From: Nemopilema nomurai
Lineage: Eukaryota; Cnidaria; Scyphozoa; Rhizostomeae; Rhizostomatidae
DNA: 64,000 nucleotides
Direction: 5' to 3'
NCBI GenBank assembly: GCA_003864495.1
Contig: ML133426.1
Location: forward strand, 682,001 to 746,000
Shown here: positions 33,601 to 46,656 of the stretch, piece after piece
How positions within the stretch are numbered: position 1 is the first letter of the stretch
How the letters are laid out: each line of letters starts with the position of its first letter
Notes under the pieces: generated by a model
What the model was told of the DNA's origin: nothing
Database searches by the model: none
What the model saw: the letters and a program-made list of their open reading frames with translations, nothing else
Made by a program: the position numbers and the translations under genes

Positions 33601-36600
33601 TTTAATTCTTTATAACTTCATTGAAAAGTCTAATTTTTTCATGCCTTGCAGGAATGGAAATTCAGAAAGGAAAGCTCTGGATTTGGAAGAGAGGTATTGC
33701 ATTTTTTTAGATAGTGTATTGCATCAAAGTATCATTCAAAAATCTTTGCACCACAATCAGTTGCATCGTGAAGTCTTCTCATTCTCTGAATTGAGCATCT
33801 TTTTGCTTAAACATATAGAGACCTTGATACAATGGTTCGATGTTTTGGGTGCTTTAAAGGCTTGTATGACAAGCTTAGCAAAGACCCTGGTCATATTTCT
33901 AGAATTCGAAGTTGAGGCTCTTTCAGTTGAGGCTATATTGTTAAAAAGGCAAGCATTGAAAGAAATCCTGGTGTTTACCTTGCAGGGAGAAGCCGCTTGG
34001 GGAAGGAAGAATTTTGTAGAAGTGAAAATGATGCACGAGGTTTGTTTTTGAATTCGATTACAATTCGATCTTTTTATGACTCCTGAAAAATTCTGGTACT
34101 AAGGAATTGCTTGATCATCATAATAGAATGTAAGGCTAGCTAGAAGTCTTCTGTGTTTCCTTGTTTGCCTTTAGCTACGCTACGAGCACTCTAGCTACGT
34201 CGATTGATTTCTAGGCTGACCAGCTTATTAAGGAGTTGGAAGCTCGATTGCAACAGAATAACATCAGGAGGGTACAGGAACGATACAGGGATCGAAGGTG
34301 AGCTTTAAAAATAACTCAAGAATGAGTGCTTAGAATGCATCGAAATAAACAAGAGGTTATGTGATAGCTACCCAAGAGAGTAAACTGATGGAAATAGTTT
34401 TGGAAATGATCATGTTGCTAATTTGTGTTTGGTGAAGCAAACCTTTAGAGTCCCTTTCTGGATATTATTTTCAACTTTTTTATGTTTGAAGGCTTGTAGG
34501 GTCTCGTTTATAAAACTGTCTCAGATTCTGACATATTCTCAGTATCTTCCTCTTTTAAAAGAGAAGCTTTCGATTCTAAAGGCGTTTTGTTTCTGCATGC
34601 AAATAAGTGTTTGCCTTTCTCGTTGCTATTCTTCTTTTTTTAAAGAGTTAGAAAGTCTTAGTAATTTAATGCCTTTTTCACAGACCCGTGATGTCAGCAA
34701 ATGACTTGCTAATTCTCAAGGTATCCTTAATGTCATTTTATTTTTGGTTCTTCTGACTTTTTATGCCTTCTGGTTTGAAAATAAAATCACTTAGAAACAT
34801 TTTCACAAAAAGGATTGATATTCATAATCTGCAAGATTCGAACATTTTTGTCTTATGTCTTAAATAATATCCGTATAAGTTTTCCAAAGCTTTATTAATA
34901 CGTACATTTTTACTCGTTTAATTTTGCTTATATTTATAAGCAAGCTTTTTTCGCCAGATGGTTATTTGCGGGGCCTTTTATCCTTTCTACTTTGTGTCTG
35001 GTGAAGTCGACGACGTGGAATCAATCAAAACCCTCTCTGGATACGACCCCCTGAGCACCGTCATGGTAGGTACAGATCACTCGTGAAACACGACTACTTT
35101 TTACTCAATGCTGTTGCTAATTTCAAATATATTTATAACACTGAATTTTTCTGCATGATGCTATTTTAGAAAATAGTTAAGTTGTTTTTGCCTCGTCACA
35201 AATTCCATTACATGAAATATACTGAAGATGTGTCTTTGGATGTGATTTGCAATTTCAAAAGTCTCCTTTGTCTCAAGTTTATGCACTGCTTTTTTGCATA
35301 TAATTTTTCTCTGACTGTGTAACAGTTTTCTTGATGGTATCAAGTATAATAAAAACGTTTCTCTGACTGAGTCAACTTAATTCATCAGCTCAACAATGTC
35401 CCATCACCCGGGATCTTTTATGAGAAAAAGATCGCTGCTCTCATGAGACCGTGCGGCAAAGGGAAACTCATGCATTTTCAGAGCTCCAGGTTGGATTTCC
35501 ATCAGCATAAAATTCTCGTCAGTGATTTTCAAGTGATTTCCGTCAATTCTGAAACCTTATCTTGTATCACGGTACCTTTAATATGGAATTAAAGAAAGAT
35601 TTTTCCTTCAAAGAATAGAAGTTATTATTTTTAGTACTTTTAGCTGATAGACTGGAATAAACCGAGTTGGTGAAATTTTTTTCAATTTCTCCTAGTATCT
35701 ATGAAAATACTACTACTTGTTGTAACACGATTATCTTGTAATTTTTCAGTATCGGTATTTTATTTCGATAAACTGCAGCGTTGAAACAAATAATCATGTA
35801 GTATTAGTTTTGAAGTAATAAACCATTAAAAAGGTAAATAGAAATAGAATTGTTACACACCTGTCTTTAAGTTATCGATGTAATTTGTAGATGCTACGTC
35901 GAGTTTGACAGGTCGAAGTTGCAAAGAAGTGCGCTGCAGAATCCCGTTTTGCCTGCTGTGTACCTTGCCATCAAAATGAGGTATGTAAAGTCGAAAGGGA
36001 AAGCACATTTCACAGTCTCTGCTCTGAATCTTTGCTAAACCCACTTACACTGATAATTTTCCAAAGCATGGTTTTTCTTTGCATGAATACATATGAAGAG
36101 TGCGCAGAATATAAATGAAAATATATGCTAGTTGTCACTGCGCGTCCAATGTTAACGAGCTCAAATAAGCTTATATTTGAATAAATCAGGTAAGGATATA
36201 ATTTCTCTTTACCCAAGTGGCCTATAGATGTTAATTTTAGTAATCCGCCTCAAGTTATGTCTGAATACACTAAGGTGCACTAGCGATTGTTTATTTATTT
36301 GTAATCAACTGTTACACCATACCGCTTTATGAATATAACGCAATGTGCATACTTGAACTATTTCCTTGATCAGTAGTATAAACAGTTCTTCATTTAGTTT
36401 ACTGAAAACGAAATTTCGTCAAGCAATAAATGCCATCATTTTACAGGCAGTTAAGAATGGACCTGACAATATTCATTTGCAAAGAGAAGCACGACGATCT
36501 GAGAAGGAAATTTGAGACACTCCAGGTTTCAGAAACCGACGGGAAGTCACTACGTCTCGGCAGGTGACTCAGACTTGTTGAATAATTGACATTGACAATT

Positions 36601-39600
36601 GAGATAATATTGACAAGTTCCCAAGAGTCTGTGGTTCGAGTCCCTGGCATGACCAAACTTGCGCACAGAGTGAAGAGAGTCTGAATCTGAGTTGCAGACA
36701 ATCATGTCTATAAGGTCTCTGTATTGGTTTGCCATATTAACTTTCTGGTGTAAAGTGCAAACACATACAGAATGGGTCCCCATTTGCGAGGATGGCTCAG
36801 TGGTTAGAGGCGCTGACTACGGACCCAAGGGTCCTTGGTTCGAGTCCCTGGCATGACCAAACTTTCACTCAGAGTGAGGAGAGCTGCCAGCTCTCTGTAA
36901 TTCCAGGTATAAGAATCAAGTGTGGTCACATCGAGAGGAGGACCAGGACACTGCTGATAAGCTAAGCTTCTCAGTGTCCTCAAACTACCTTCGAATACTA
37001 GGTAGAGAAAATTAAAAATACAAATTGACAGAATCTTAAAGCTCATTTAAATTTCATTACGGTTCAGTTGTCTTCTGTAGTCTTTTTTAAAAGTCCAAAG
37101 TGACCAAACCTTTTGTTTTTGATATTCCAACTAGGGGGGCAACCGAGCCTCAGAGCAATTTTTTGATTCATGTTGGAGGCTTTGTTTCTAGCTCAGCCCA
37201 AAGGTTGACTTCATGATTTATATTTCGCAAAATTTTATCTCCACATATCTTCAGCTTAACAACATCTATGGATGGCAGTGACCCGACAGCAAACGATAAG
37301 AGGTTTAACAAGGTAAGCTTAGTAAGAACTGCTTCTCGTTATTGGGATCACCTGTTTGTCATCTGAATTCATGTTATGAAAGCTTGTTTGAGCTTTTATC
37401 ACCACTGAGCCACTTTTTGGTGCTCCTATTCCTCTTGAAATTAATTTTTTCGTATCAGAAATTAAAAATTTATATTTTATAATTTTTTACTTTCACTTAC
37501 AACTTTAGCTACAGTTGTATTGGCGGCTTGTGTTGCTTTTTAGCCACGTGTCTTCGACCTTTTCGGCTGCATTCACTGACTCCTGCAACTATATGCAAAT
37601 GCAGTAGTTTCTAGTTTGGATAAATATACATCCTCCCTTTTTATTTCTATTCTATTGTAGAAATTTTTTCATTCTCTAGGTCTCCCTTCCAACGATGGGT
37701 TACACTGAGATATTTGTCACTGTGGTGAGTAGATGCCCATCTTTTCTCGTAAATGGCCTGAAAGCTTATGTAAATTTTACAAAGAGTTTGACAAAGGAAT
37801 CATTTTACAAAGTATTAACGCTCTCTGAAGAGAGTCCACTGATGACCTTGTAAGAATGATTGTGATTAATAGAAAAATAACCCTGGCCTGTTGCAACAAG
37901 AGTTTTTGCAACCAAAGGGACTCTTGGATATTTTGCTCCTTGATTTATGTATTAAACGTGTTTACAAAATGTATGAACATTTGTCAATGTATTATCCGTT
38001 CGCTGGAAGCTATTCTTTTCAGCTCCCATCTCTCATCTCCCAACTTCATTTTCATGCACCATAACACCTTCTATACAAGTGCAACTTCGTATTGGAATCA
38101 GGTCATGTATGGTATATTATGTGTATGTGTATCGACATGTCAGAGACTCCAATGTATGACATCATTTTAAAGGAGCAGTCAGCACGCACATTCTTTTGTA
38201 GATGGACTCAAGCATATCTTACCATTAAGATCAAAGGTCAAAATTCTGATTTCTTCCTAAGAAACTTCTAAGGCCTTGCTTTATTTAATTTTTGCTCTGC
38301 TTTTCCGTCTTCATCCAGGCTATAGAAGCGGGGCATTTTTGGGCTCATTACGGTGATCAAAAAACCTTTCAAAAACTCGCTGAACTACAACATCAGATCA
38401 ATGCGATGGGAGGTAACAGCTTGAAGGTAAACCGACTCACCTATTTTGATTTAACCTTCAACTGATCCTGGACGTAGTCCCAGGAATTTGTCACTACGTT
38501 AATGTCACATATGATTTATAATGGAACTGGTGGACTCGTGAGTTCTCTTTTGATGAAGATCCAGAAAATGGTCTTTGTGAAGAAGATGATATCTACACTT
38601 GAAGGTGCTCCACAAGGATCTCTTCTTGTAGTAATCATTTTCAAAAGATGTCTGTCCGTTGCTATTGTTAGCTACGAAATTTTCATCGTATGAAAGCCTC
38701 TAAATATGATTGAGAAAAGGAGTCTGATCTTTACAATGTGATTGCTCTAATATGATTGTTTGTTGCTGTTTGCTTTGCTTACTCTTGTTATTGAAAGGTC
38801 ATTAGATGCATGAGTAGCCAGTGAACACAAATCCTTTTTAGGCCAAGCAATAATGTTTCTGACGGCCTTTTTTAATATAACCTACAAGAACCGAATCTAT
38901 TTCTAGAAAATTGCAAACGGCACCAAGTTACGAGTTGGCGAGGTAGTGTTGGCCTGGTTCGAAGAAGAGTACTATCGAGCTGAAATCATAGCCGAGGGAC
39001 GAGTTCAAAACAAAGATGTAATGGTAAAAGTGAGTAAAGTTTTTAGTATCATTCCTAATCGAATGTTTGTATCGTCATGTTGATTCACATTTATAGTCAA
39101 TTTTAATGTCGCTCCTATGGGCACAAGCCTAACGCGAGCTTTTGTCGATTATTCTAAGCTTTGGTGACATTTTTCGACGTCGGGTTGTTTTCTTGACTGG
39201 CTCATTTAGTCCTCCTTTGAGACCCACCTTGAGACCCATTTTGGAGAGTGCATTTCTTGTAATCAACCCACCCTGTATGCTGTGAGCTTGGAGGCCACCA
39301 TCCTATTTATTCTGCTATTTTCAATTTCTGCGCCTCAGGTTTTCTTCCTCGACTACGGCAATATCGACATCTTACCACGAGACCAATTACGTCATTGCCC
39401 AAACAGTTTTCGGGAATTGCCATACCAGGTAAATTTAGTTCTTTTTTTAATGCCTGTTTGATAAGAAATCAGTGTTGGGACAAGCTGTCAACTTAGTTAT
39501 TCGAACTTTGAAAAGGCTAGAAAGATGTACTTTTGCTTGAAACGAAGTATATATTTAAGGCTTTTCCATATTACAGGCATTCGAGTGCTATTTGTGCGAA

Positions 39601-42600
39601 GTCCGCCCGGCTCATGGGGACTGGGGTGAAGAAGCCAACAGTCGCTTTCAGGAACTTGTGCAGGACAAAAGGCTCGTAGCGAAGGTCAGCCCATTCAACA
39701 AAATTCGAAATCTTCTCTCTTCTAATTGTTACGATCGGCAAGTAGAGTTTAAGTTGAAATTTAAGTGGGCGTGTTTTCTCCTATAAAATTAGGGTTAAAG
39801 CAAAGTCTTTGCTGTTTCGTTCGTCTCATTTGTTAGAATGGGATAACAATCAGGAACGATGATGTTTTGCCAAATTTGGCGGCCGATAAGAAGAATGATT
39901 GGCTAAGACAATAAACTTGATTTTGTTTTTAATTTTCACCTTGTTGCTCGAAATGTGACCCTTGTCGAACCCTTGTCCGCCATGATAAGGGTACTCTTTG
40001 TTGATGTCTTCTCCTTAAAGGTGTCCGCTCTACAGAGGCTGCTTTTACAGCGAGAGGACTATATTAAATTCTTGGACGTATGTGTTGTAAAGAGATTTTG
40101 ATTGGTCGAAGCTCTATTGTACAAATTTGTGACAATAACTGATTTTCAGTTCTACCGTGATAACGAGGCTTCCCACGTGCGCTTTCAGAACGTCCACATT
40201 CGACTGAGCTTCTCTCTGCCTCGTTCAGGTTTTCTCCGTCGTCGACAATTGCGTTCGCCTGGATCTCTACCTTCCTGATGACCAGGCCACTGGCAACAGC
40301 AACCATGTCAACCAAATTCTTGTCGACGAAGGCTTTGCACGACATTGCGAGGAGTCCTACCAGTCAATGGTATTTCATAGTCATCTCTCACGCTTATGTC
40401 AATACACTTTTAGTACTTGATTGCAAGTATTCTTCCTTCACTCTTGTTGACGAGACCTTCGTAACAATTAACCGTATGCACGAATTTGCGGCACATTTAC
40501 TTTCCTATTTGAATAGCAATGTATTCATGTCTTATATTGGAGTCTTTTGGTTTCAGTTGGTCAAAGACAACTCTGTCAGGATGGAGAGAGTAATCAAGGA
40601 AAGCAACACTATTCTAAGCAAACTCGATGAAAAGGAAATGACCCATGAAGTGTTGGATTATGAAGCAACAAAGGTTAGAAGCTCCATGATTTGTTGATAT
40701 TTTTCATCAACATTCTTTTGAAGGATTATCAATGATGATGTATAAATTTACAAAGGAATAGTACCTTTTTCATCTCATTTTTCTTGTCGAAATTGCAAAG
40801 AATCCTGAAACGTCTAACTGTTTAAACTGCTTCTGTCAGAATATCTGGCCTAAAAACATTTCGGATAGTTTGATCCACTGTTATTCCCATTCTTTTGCAG
40901 TTGCATTTTTGCTAAAAAGATCTTACTTACGAGCTATTTGATGAGCACATCGATTTTTTCCTGTCCCGTAACCAATATTTCCCTGACTGAAAAAGATTGA
41001 ATCACATTTCAAGCGCTCATTTTCTTCACTTTAGATCAAGCTACGCGGTCCATTTAACCCTTTTGAGATGAGTTTCTACAGTCTAACCAACAATGGAAGA
41101 TTTAGGTAATTTCTTTAAATAGCACAGATAAGCGAAACGATAATTACTCATACTATTCGGTCTTGCAGTGCGAAACATCTGCTTATTAGTATATATTAAT
41201 TAATGGCTTTGCATTACAATCGTCGTTCCTCTTAAATGATTCCAGTTTAACATTCTTATTCATGCATAGCCTTAGGCCGCCTTTATTGAACATTGCGTGC
41301 CTACCGAAACCATCAACAGAGTTATAGCTAATAAAACAACATACAGACAGGCAACCTCTATGTATAGAGTAATAAGAATTGGTTGTCTTTAGAACTGGTA
41401 AAGTTCAAATGGCACAGCATTCTTTGTTTTAGCCAGTCGTGGAATTAGCATGGAGGGGCTGTGTAATGGCTTTCATGCAACATGTTATATCAAGAACATA
41501 AAGCGTAGTCTGTTTTACAGTAAAGTGATTATTTATAGAACGATTTTCTTGTCTGCACAGAGCGACGACTGTTGAAAAGGACTCAGTTAACAGCGTCTTC
41601 ATTTGCGAAGAGCCGAAAGACAAACACCCGAGGTTTATGGTATCTGCCAACCTCGGTGTCAACGCAACTGGGAATACACTGATAGCGAGGTTTGTCCATG
41701 AGCCCCTAGCAATCTCCATTTTGATTTAACGTGGGCAAATTCTAGTCTGAGTGTTGTGATAACAATCGTGAGAGCATACCGTTTCACGTCACCTCAGTTT
41801 CGCTTGATAATGCTTTGGTTGGTTTAAGAGTGTTGGTACCCTTTACCCATGTTCTTCTCTTATTGTGCCTATGTCTCATCTTATAGGGACACAACTGTAA
41901 TGCCAAACATCCATGGTATAGCTTCCATTGTGCCAGTGCTGTTTGCTCCATTTGCGGAATACAGGTACGTGAACAACTGGGAAAGTCCCATTTATTCAGC
42001 TTTTAACGTATCCAGCCTAAGGACCTTGTTCCGAATCTTGTTTATCAATGCAAAAGGAAGTTGAAATGTAATTGATCTAACGAAAAAGCATGACACTTGT
42101 ATTTGTATATGTTATGTAATTTTATAGCAATCCCCTATAAGACACCATTTCCTAACTTTCGAGAGTACTTTAATGGTGGTCAGGCTGACCCCAACGTTAG
42201 GGAGTTAACTTGGGACACCTGTTTTTCTTTTAAAGGACATTCTGGCCAGTTTGTCAATGCTTTTATTACGAGGCCCGATTCCCACCAAATTGTGCAACAT
42301 CTAGACATCTCGGTACAACCAGATAAGCAGAAGCTTTTTGCCTGTTGCACCAGGTCTCTCACTACTTTGGTGGTAAATATCCAGCTGCTCAGTTGAGTTC
42401 GATTCTTTTTCTAGAGTCAACAAAGACAGGACGAAGATAATCGGAGCAATTTGTGGTCTAGGCTTTGTGGAGTCGTCCAACGTGCCGATCCTTCCGGAGC
42501 ATGACATGGAAGTTTCCTTTGATGTAGAGTTCACACTTAACGACATACAAATGGTTCGTTCATGCTTACGTCACTGTGCCTTATTTTCCATTCTTCAGTT

Positions 42601-44124
42601 TGAGTATAAGGGGTCTTACGTCTTAGGTGCAATGAAGCTTCAAATTGGCTGGTGGTAATTCTGAGATTCAATGACAAATACGCTCCTGTTAAAAATTCTT
42701 TTAACCATTGCTTTGTAGTTTTGGTGATAGAGGTATTAAACTAGTGTCTTCTAATATGTTCTTTTTGAGGTAGGAGGTATTGATATTTTACGCTTCGTGT
42801 AATCTGAACTATCACATGCCTATATATCTCTATTTATAAGGTGAACACTGTACGAAAGGGAATCAACTATGCCTTCAAAGACATGGATGCGTGGGGGACT
42901 AGCGCTCTCGAACGAATACAGCTGTATTCACGGAAAGGACTATTAACGTATGTTTTTATAGAGTCGTTATACATGCTTAGAGGCTGCCTGCATTCGCCCT
43001 TTGATTTGAATTTTTAGTCAACGTTCAACTCAAGGCAAATAAAGGGACGGAATTCAATTCAGAGCAAATTGTTCATCGATCAGTGTTTGTGAGATCTTTT
43101 TCATGAAAGCAATCTGACAACTCTGATTTGCTCCTTTTAGTCATTTTTCTCTTGCCAGAAAAATAATAGACCCTTTTTATAATTATCTGTGCTTCTAGAC
43201 TCTTGCACCAAAACAGAAAGGAAGCCACGAGAGTGGATTATTCCAGACCTTATTGCTGGAACCAGGTAATGCTGTAATTTGTGTATTTTTGTCTAAATTT
43301 TGTCAAAACTTTTGAATTGGCACTCCAGCTGTTGTGTGGCTCATTCGTCACAAACTTTCAGGTAATCGATTATGAGCAGGTCCAGTGATGGCACATCGTG
43401 TTCGTTATCTACCTATTATAGACTGTTGGTCAGTGATGGTCCAGATACGAGTTGCTTGTTTCGCTTTAGTATTACCCTTTAGAATTGTAACTTTTTCAGA
43501 TTTATAAGTTTTTTTCAGGTAAAGTCGATTCTATAGAATGACAATGTTGACTAATTCGGGCTTGTATGATATAAGCTTATGTCCATTTCTGCTCTCATAA
43601 TTTTGCCTTCGTGCATTGCTAAGATTAGGCCCATTGCATTTGTCTCTTTGTTTCAGATTCCTGAACTCTCCAAGCTAGAGCCGGCAAATGAATACGGATC
43701 CACTGTCCCGTTGTACGCCTTGCACTGCGGAGTTTTACTCGAAGAAACTGAGAAGAATCAAGAGTCAGCACTCTCCATTAAGAAGGCGCAAGTGCGAACT
43801 CTGTATGGAATGGCTGGAAGGTGATTGTCTCTGCTCGTATTGAGTTAAATTTCGAAGTTTCATTACCCTCGTTGTGATTTTTCAATAAACCTTGAAACGG
43901 TCTTAACCTTCCTATGACATCTTTTCCCTGCTCATTTACTTCATCTGACTTTCAGATCAACGGAGTACTTCCAGACGCCTGTTGTGTGTCCATTATGCAA
44001 CGTTGAATGCCGGCACCCACGTGCTCTCGACCTCCATCTTGAGACTCGCTACCACAGACAGGAAGAGCAACAGTTGACTCCCAGTCCCCAAAAGGGAACC
44101 AATGCTACTTCTGCGCTTCGCTGA
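24706..44124 (+). CDS. TDRD9: ATP-dependent RNA helicase TDRD9 (Spindle-E orthologue), 39 coding exons
   Basis: TDRD9 is the DExH-box helicase with a tudor domain that acts in the nuage with PIWI proteins to silence transposons in the germline. The spliced frame is complete at 1433 aa (human about 1380). Landmarks: acidic linker (residues 68-120), Walker A GTTGSGKTT (143-151), DEVH box (242-245) followed by ERD, SAT (275-277), motif V STNIAES (429-435), motif VI QRRGRAGR (477-484), HA2 segment with LILGHVFGCLDECLII, tudor domain at about 895-1060 with VFFLDYGN (975-982), and LPEHDME near the end. A C2H2-like finger (C1389, C1392, H1405, H1411) follows in the last exon. All junctions join in phase. 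Start ATG 24706 is the first Met, 257 bases from divergent AVEN. Exon coordinates are in the next three entries. Confidence 0.95.
28264..28503. other. TDRD9 intron 6 segment open on both strands
   Basis: Frames of 60-70 codons are open on both strands just upstream of exon 7. The plus-strand frame reads into exon 7 out of phase, so it is not a TDRD9 exon. No domain is recognisable; it may be a decayed repeat. Confidence 0.3.
36620..36720 (+). mobile_element. 5'-truncated tRNA-derived SINE fragment
   Basis: Contains the Pol III B-box match GGTTCGAGTCC at 36633-36643 followed by the same CCTGGCATGACCAAACTT seen in the second copy about 200 bases downstream. The A box is missing. Lies in TDRD9 intron 23. 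Confidence 0.65.
36786..36990 (+). mobile_element. tRNA-derived SINE
   Basis: Starts GCGAGGATGGCTCAGTGG, with an A-box match TGGCTCAGTGG at 36793-36803 and a B box GGTTCGAGTCC at 36837-36847, which is correct Pol III promoter spacing. The 5' end does not pair with the sequence after the B arm as an acceptor stem would. A non-tRNA tail continues with CCTGGCATGACCAAACTT, so this is a SINE head, not a functional tRNA. The right boundary is approximate. Confidence 0.75.
38319..44124 (+). other. TDRD9: TDRD9 exons 26-39: tudor domain, C-terminal region and zinc finger
   Basis: Exons: 38319-38426, 38907-39029, 39339-39428, 39577-39684, 40229-40369, 40557-40673, 41035-41105, 41561-41689, 41887-41964, 42415-42553, 42841-42947, 43199-43265, 43657-43820, 43956-44124. 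The tudor core spans exons 26-30. Its barrel motifs are GHFWAHY, VVLAWFEEEYYRAEII, VFFLDYGN and LPYQAFEC. In full extended tudor domains this barrel reads methyl-arginine. The last exon carries the C2H2-like finger and the stop codon. Confidence 0.92.
42097..42396. other. TDRD9 intron 34 segment with coding-like composition
   Basis: A 99-codon plus-strand frame and a 60-codon minus-strand frame overlap inside the intron between exons at 41887-41964 and 42415-42553. Exon 34 joins exon 35 in phase without it and matches the family there, so it is not a TDRD9 exon. A decayed dispersed repeat is the likeliest explanation. Confidence 0.35.
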
Positions 44125-44149
44125 TGTTGACGTCATCACTCCATCAGAC

Positions 44150-44245
44150 CACCAATTGCAAACGTGTAGAGAGATGAAATCATTTGTGTCTGTTTTATAG
44201 TGCGATTGCAAACTTGTAGAGAGATATGCCTGTTTTATAGTTCAA
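44150..44245 (+). repeat. Imperfect tandem repeat in the TDRD9 3' UTR
   Basis: ATTGCAAACGTGTAGAGAGAT with a following CTGTTTTATAG is repeated about 50 bases downstream as ATTGCAAACTTGTAGAGAGAT...CTGTTTTATAG, with a short deletion between the two blocks. It lies within 130 bases of the stop codon. Confidence 0.75.
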
Positions 44246-45316
44246 TTGGACTCCCCATCGAATAATTCTTAGTTTCTACATTGTTTTGTTCCTAAGCATG
44301 CCTTGTAAATATTAGGCCTAACGCTATAGCATGTAATTCTTTTTGTTACCTTCTTTTTTCTTAAGTGCCCGTTCCCCGTGGATTTAATTTGCTTATGCAA
44401 ATGGCTCTGCTAGCAATTCAATGAAAATTGCTAATATGTTATTTTACGGTTGCAATTTTTCCTTGGATTTCCGATTCCACATTTGTTTAGTGTACCTTCT
44501 AAACATCAAATAGCCATTGAATTAGCATAAGTGTAGGGTCCATGATGCATTGAAAATCTTTTCATTTTCGAACAGGCCGCTAGAGCTTTATCCCTTTTCT
44601 TGATACCATCAACTTCCTCCCAAAATTGACGAAGTTTCCCAAACAGGAAATTGGCTTATTGGTTATCAAGAAATTGAAACTTGGTATTCATCATTTTTAG
44701 AGCGCTCTAAATTGAAAGTTTATATCAGATTCTCTATTGTGTTCTTTGTACAATGTATATAGCATCAAACATTTTATTTAATGTTTCAATTTTATAACGG
44801 GGAGGGTTTTGCATCTTGAACGTGTGGACTTTTCCACGTACGATTTGCAAGAGCATTTAGTTACTTTGTTTTGATTACTTTTTATCAGTTTAGAAATTGC
44901 TATAATATGCTAGTTATGTTTTGTTACAACCATTTCTCTTATTCTTGTCAGCCTCTTTTTGAAACTGAGAAATTTGTATTCCTTATACAAGTTCAACATT
45001 TCTTTGAACTTTTGATAAGCTGTAGCCAATTGAAGTCCATGGACAGACTGTTAGACCTAGCTGGCCATAATTACTGGACAGAAGATATTAATTGATAGAA
45101 AATGTAATTACATCATGTTGCCATGGTTTCTGGCATTTTCCTTTTGGAGCTGACGTAGGTCATTCAAACCATTTTAAAAATCGAAGATACCTCAATCTAG
45201 CAAAACAAAGTTGCAAGAAAGCTTCTTTACCTCAGTAGAAGCCTTCTTAAAACAAATTTGTAATCCATACCGCTTTAGTTATGAAAAAGGCTTTGTTGTC
45301 TGTGTTACAAAGTCCT

Positions 45317-45353
45317 GGCCTCTATTGAATCCGACTTAGACTCAATAGGAGGC
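45317..45353. other. Short near-perfect hairpin
   Basis: GGCCTCTATTGA at 45317-45328 pairs with TCAATAGGAGGCC at about 45342-45354, with one bulged base and a loop of about 13 bases. It lies in the spacer between TDRD9 and ANAPC1. Function unknown; it could be a footprint of a small foldback element. Confidence 0.55.
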
Positions 45354-46656
45354 CAATGCTTTGGCGGGCTTCATTATGAAATATGGCCAGAATCCTGAAA
45401 AGTATTCCACAAATATAAAAAGAGGAAATAGGCTAATGTTCTCAATGTAGGTAAATTTGTGCTTTATCACGAAAACAAAACACTTGATGTTTGCATTGTG
45501 CACAATTTATCAAACGCTGCTATGAAACGCTTGTTCCAGGTATACATAACATAGTTTATGGCTAGAGTTTATTGCTGCGCTCTGTTTTAATCACATTTTC
45601 ATTCTCTTATAACCTCAGTTCATCAAATCACAGTATATTTTTGCAAACGTTAAAGAAGTGCCTTTGAACAAATATCCAGTGTATAACCAAAGCATATATT
45701 ACATACAGAGTGCTCTAACTGAAGCTAGTTTACATACCCAAATATCTATTGCTTTTGTGGATGTAACTGAAAATTTGGAGGCAAGAAAATTAAATGGACA
45801 ATACAAGATATCTCCACATCAAATTCAGAAAAGAAATAATATAAGCAACTCTAAATTTGTTGTTTGTATGCATTGGTTCAAAACAACTCTGAGGAAATTG
45901 TTTCAGTTTAGCTAAAATGAGTTTGTGCCCTGTTGAAGTGATGCCTGTATCAAATCTATGAATTTCGTGCTCTTTTCTGGTTATAAATCACTACCTCATT
46001 ATTTTAATCAGTTTAGGCAGTATTGAAAAAGTAACAAATAGCCAAGAGAACATGACAATTAATGCATTTGGTGTGGTGATAAGTAAATATTTATCTGTTA
46101 CCAGATTCTTGGATATTTCAAGGTGTTGGTATTTCTAAGTGTCATCTATAGGTGGATGTGACTGTGCAATACTGTTTAAAGCAAAACAAAGCCATGACAA
46201 AAAATTTGATACACTCAAAGAATTACTCTGAGACAACAGTCCCTAAGAGCATATTATAACCCTACATTTTCTGTGTCTTGATCCGTTGGTTATGTGACTG
46301 ATGTAATCCTTATTCCCATTATCATCACCCTAAGCTCCTGGTCAACTTTTCAGACAATTTTTCATTTCGAGGTAAAAATGATTATAGTCAGGTCGTAGTC
46401 TTCATGTTATAAGAATTTTGTCCACCTCATAGCACTCATTTTCACTCAGTAGCTTCAATGGTGCAGTGATTTTGTTATACCTGAGCTATTGCATGAAATA
46501 AACAAGTGCATAAACATATCAACAAACAAGAGTAAACAAAAAGATACCTGGTCTAAACCTGCTTCATTGATGATTAAACAGCAGAAAGAACATATAATGT
46601 ATGTTTCCTTGCATCAAACAAAGATGCCTGATGGTGTCACTTTATTTCCAGTCATC

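Larger units (their letters stand above)
31175..37724 (+). other. TDRD9: TDRD9 exons 12-25: HA2/OB region and linker
   Basis: Exons: 31175-31306, 31708-31870, 32323-32386, 33274-33337, 33652-33693, 33986-34039, 34215-34297, 34684-34720, 34958-35065, 35389-35489, 35891-35980, 36447-36563, 37255-37312, 37680-37724. They correspond to the winged-helix/HA2 and OB-fold part of DEAH/RHA helicases and a poorly conserved linker. Exon 22 ends with the conserved PAVYLAIKM stretch. Two SINE fragments lie in intron 23. Confidence 0.9.
44125..46656. other. TDRD9 3' flank and ANAPC1 upstream region
   Basis: No convincing gene. Holds an imperfect tandem repeat just after the TDRD9 stop codon and a small hairpin near 45317-45353. 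An AG preceded by TTTATTTCC at about 46637-46650 could be the acceptor for the first ANAPC1 coding exon, which implies an upstream non-coding exon. Confidence 0.45.

Noticed and set aside
36786..36858. A tRNA gene
   Set aside because: A and B boxes are present, but the 5' end has no complementary 3' acceptor strand and the sequence continues into a SINE tail.
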